From Lentisphaerota bacterium (GTDB taxonomy: Bacteria > Verrucomicrobiota > Lentisphaeria > Oligosphaerales > Oligosphaeraceae): DNA of 5,332 nucleotides. The stretch lies in NCBI GenBank assembly GCA_012800565.1, contig JAAZIZ010000284.1:1-5332 (forward strand), read 5' to 3'. The number at the start of each line of letters is the position of its first letter. The stretch's first letter is position 1. Positions 5,313-5,332 of the stretch are shown in pieces. The notes below the pieces were generated by a model that saw only the letters and a list, made by a program, of their open reading frames with translations, was not told the origin of the DNA and did no database searches. Both the position numbers and the translations under genes were made by a program.

Positions 5313-5332
5313 TCAGAATCAAGGGCGCGGAG

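Larger units (their letters stand above)
4703..5332. other. Gene-free, repeat-rich region
   Basis: These 630 bases hold no protein or RNA gene I can support. Open frames are short, lack Shine-Dalgarno sites and owe their length to repeats. In order it contains the 9-bp array, two CCTGTAAAATC copies, a unique GC-rich stretch (about 4890-4980) with the palindrome TGCCGGCA at 4929-4936, the 50-bp tandem repeat, a small hairpin, the 60-bp C-tract repeat and two GC-rich hairpins. No clear intrinsic terminator follows the DUF4838 stop codon. Confidence 0.7.

Noticed and set aside
5140..5322. Minus-strand 60-codon frame with repeated DETPIAAAK peptide
   Set aside because: The peptide repeat only reflects the 60-bp DNA repeat; C-run length and a 2-bp indel differ between copies, so the frame is not maintained.

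Overview
The window looks like a stretch of a moderately GC-rich bacterial chromosome. A large secreted DUF4838 protein with a C-terminal carbohydrate-binding-like domain, next to a CocE/NonD-type hydrolase, is the gene content I associate with Lentisphaerota (Victivallales-like), Kiritimatiellota or Planctomycetota. These groups carry many such glycan-degradation genes. This assignment rests on family knowledge and style only; there is no marker gene here.

Layout: (1) 1-1386, minus strand: the first 462 codons of a CocE/NonD-family serine hydrolase, running open off the left edge. (2) 1427-1924, minus strand: a complete GNAT N-acetyltransferase, 40 bp upstream of the hydrolase and probably co-transcribed with it. 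(3) 1925-2149: a 225-bp divergent intergenic region with a promoter candidate in each direction, a GC-rich hairpin and an operator-like inverted repeat. (4) 2150-4702, plus strand: an 850-residue exported DUF4838 protein. (5) 4703-5332: 630 bp with no convincing gene but dense in repeats. It holds nine 9-bp units, two copies of a hairpin-bearing 45-bp sequence at a 50-bp period, two and a half copies of a ~60-bp C-tract repeat, and two adjacent GC-rich hairpins.

How the genes may work together: the exported DUF4838 protein probably acts on or binds a complex glycan outside the cytoplasm. The cytoplasmic-looking hydrolase (no signal peptide) could cleave ester or amide groups, and the GNAT could acetylate a small molecule. 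The divergent arrangement around one short control region is compatible with shared regulation, but no shared substrate can be read from the sequence. I see no defence system, transposase, CRISPR array or RNA gene. The most unusual part is the right-hand repeat cluster, above all the 9-bp array, in which every variable base lies outside an invariant GTCnGAC palindrome.
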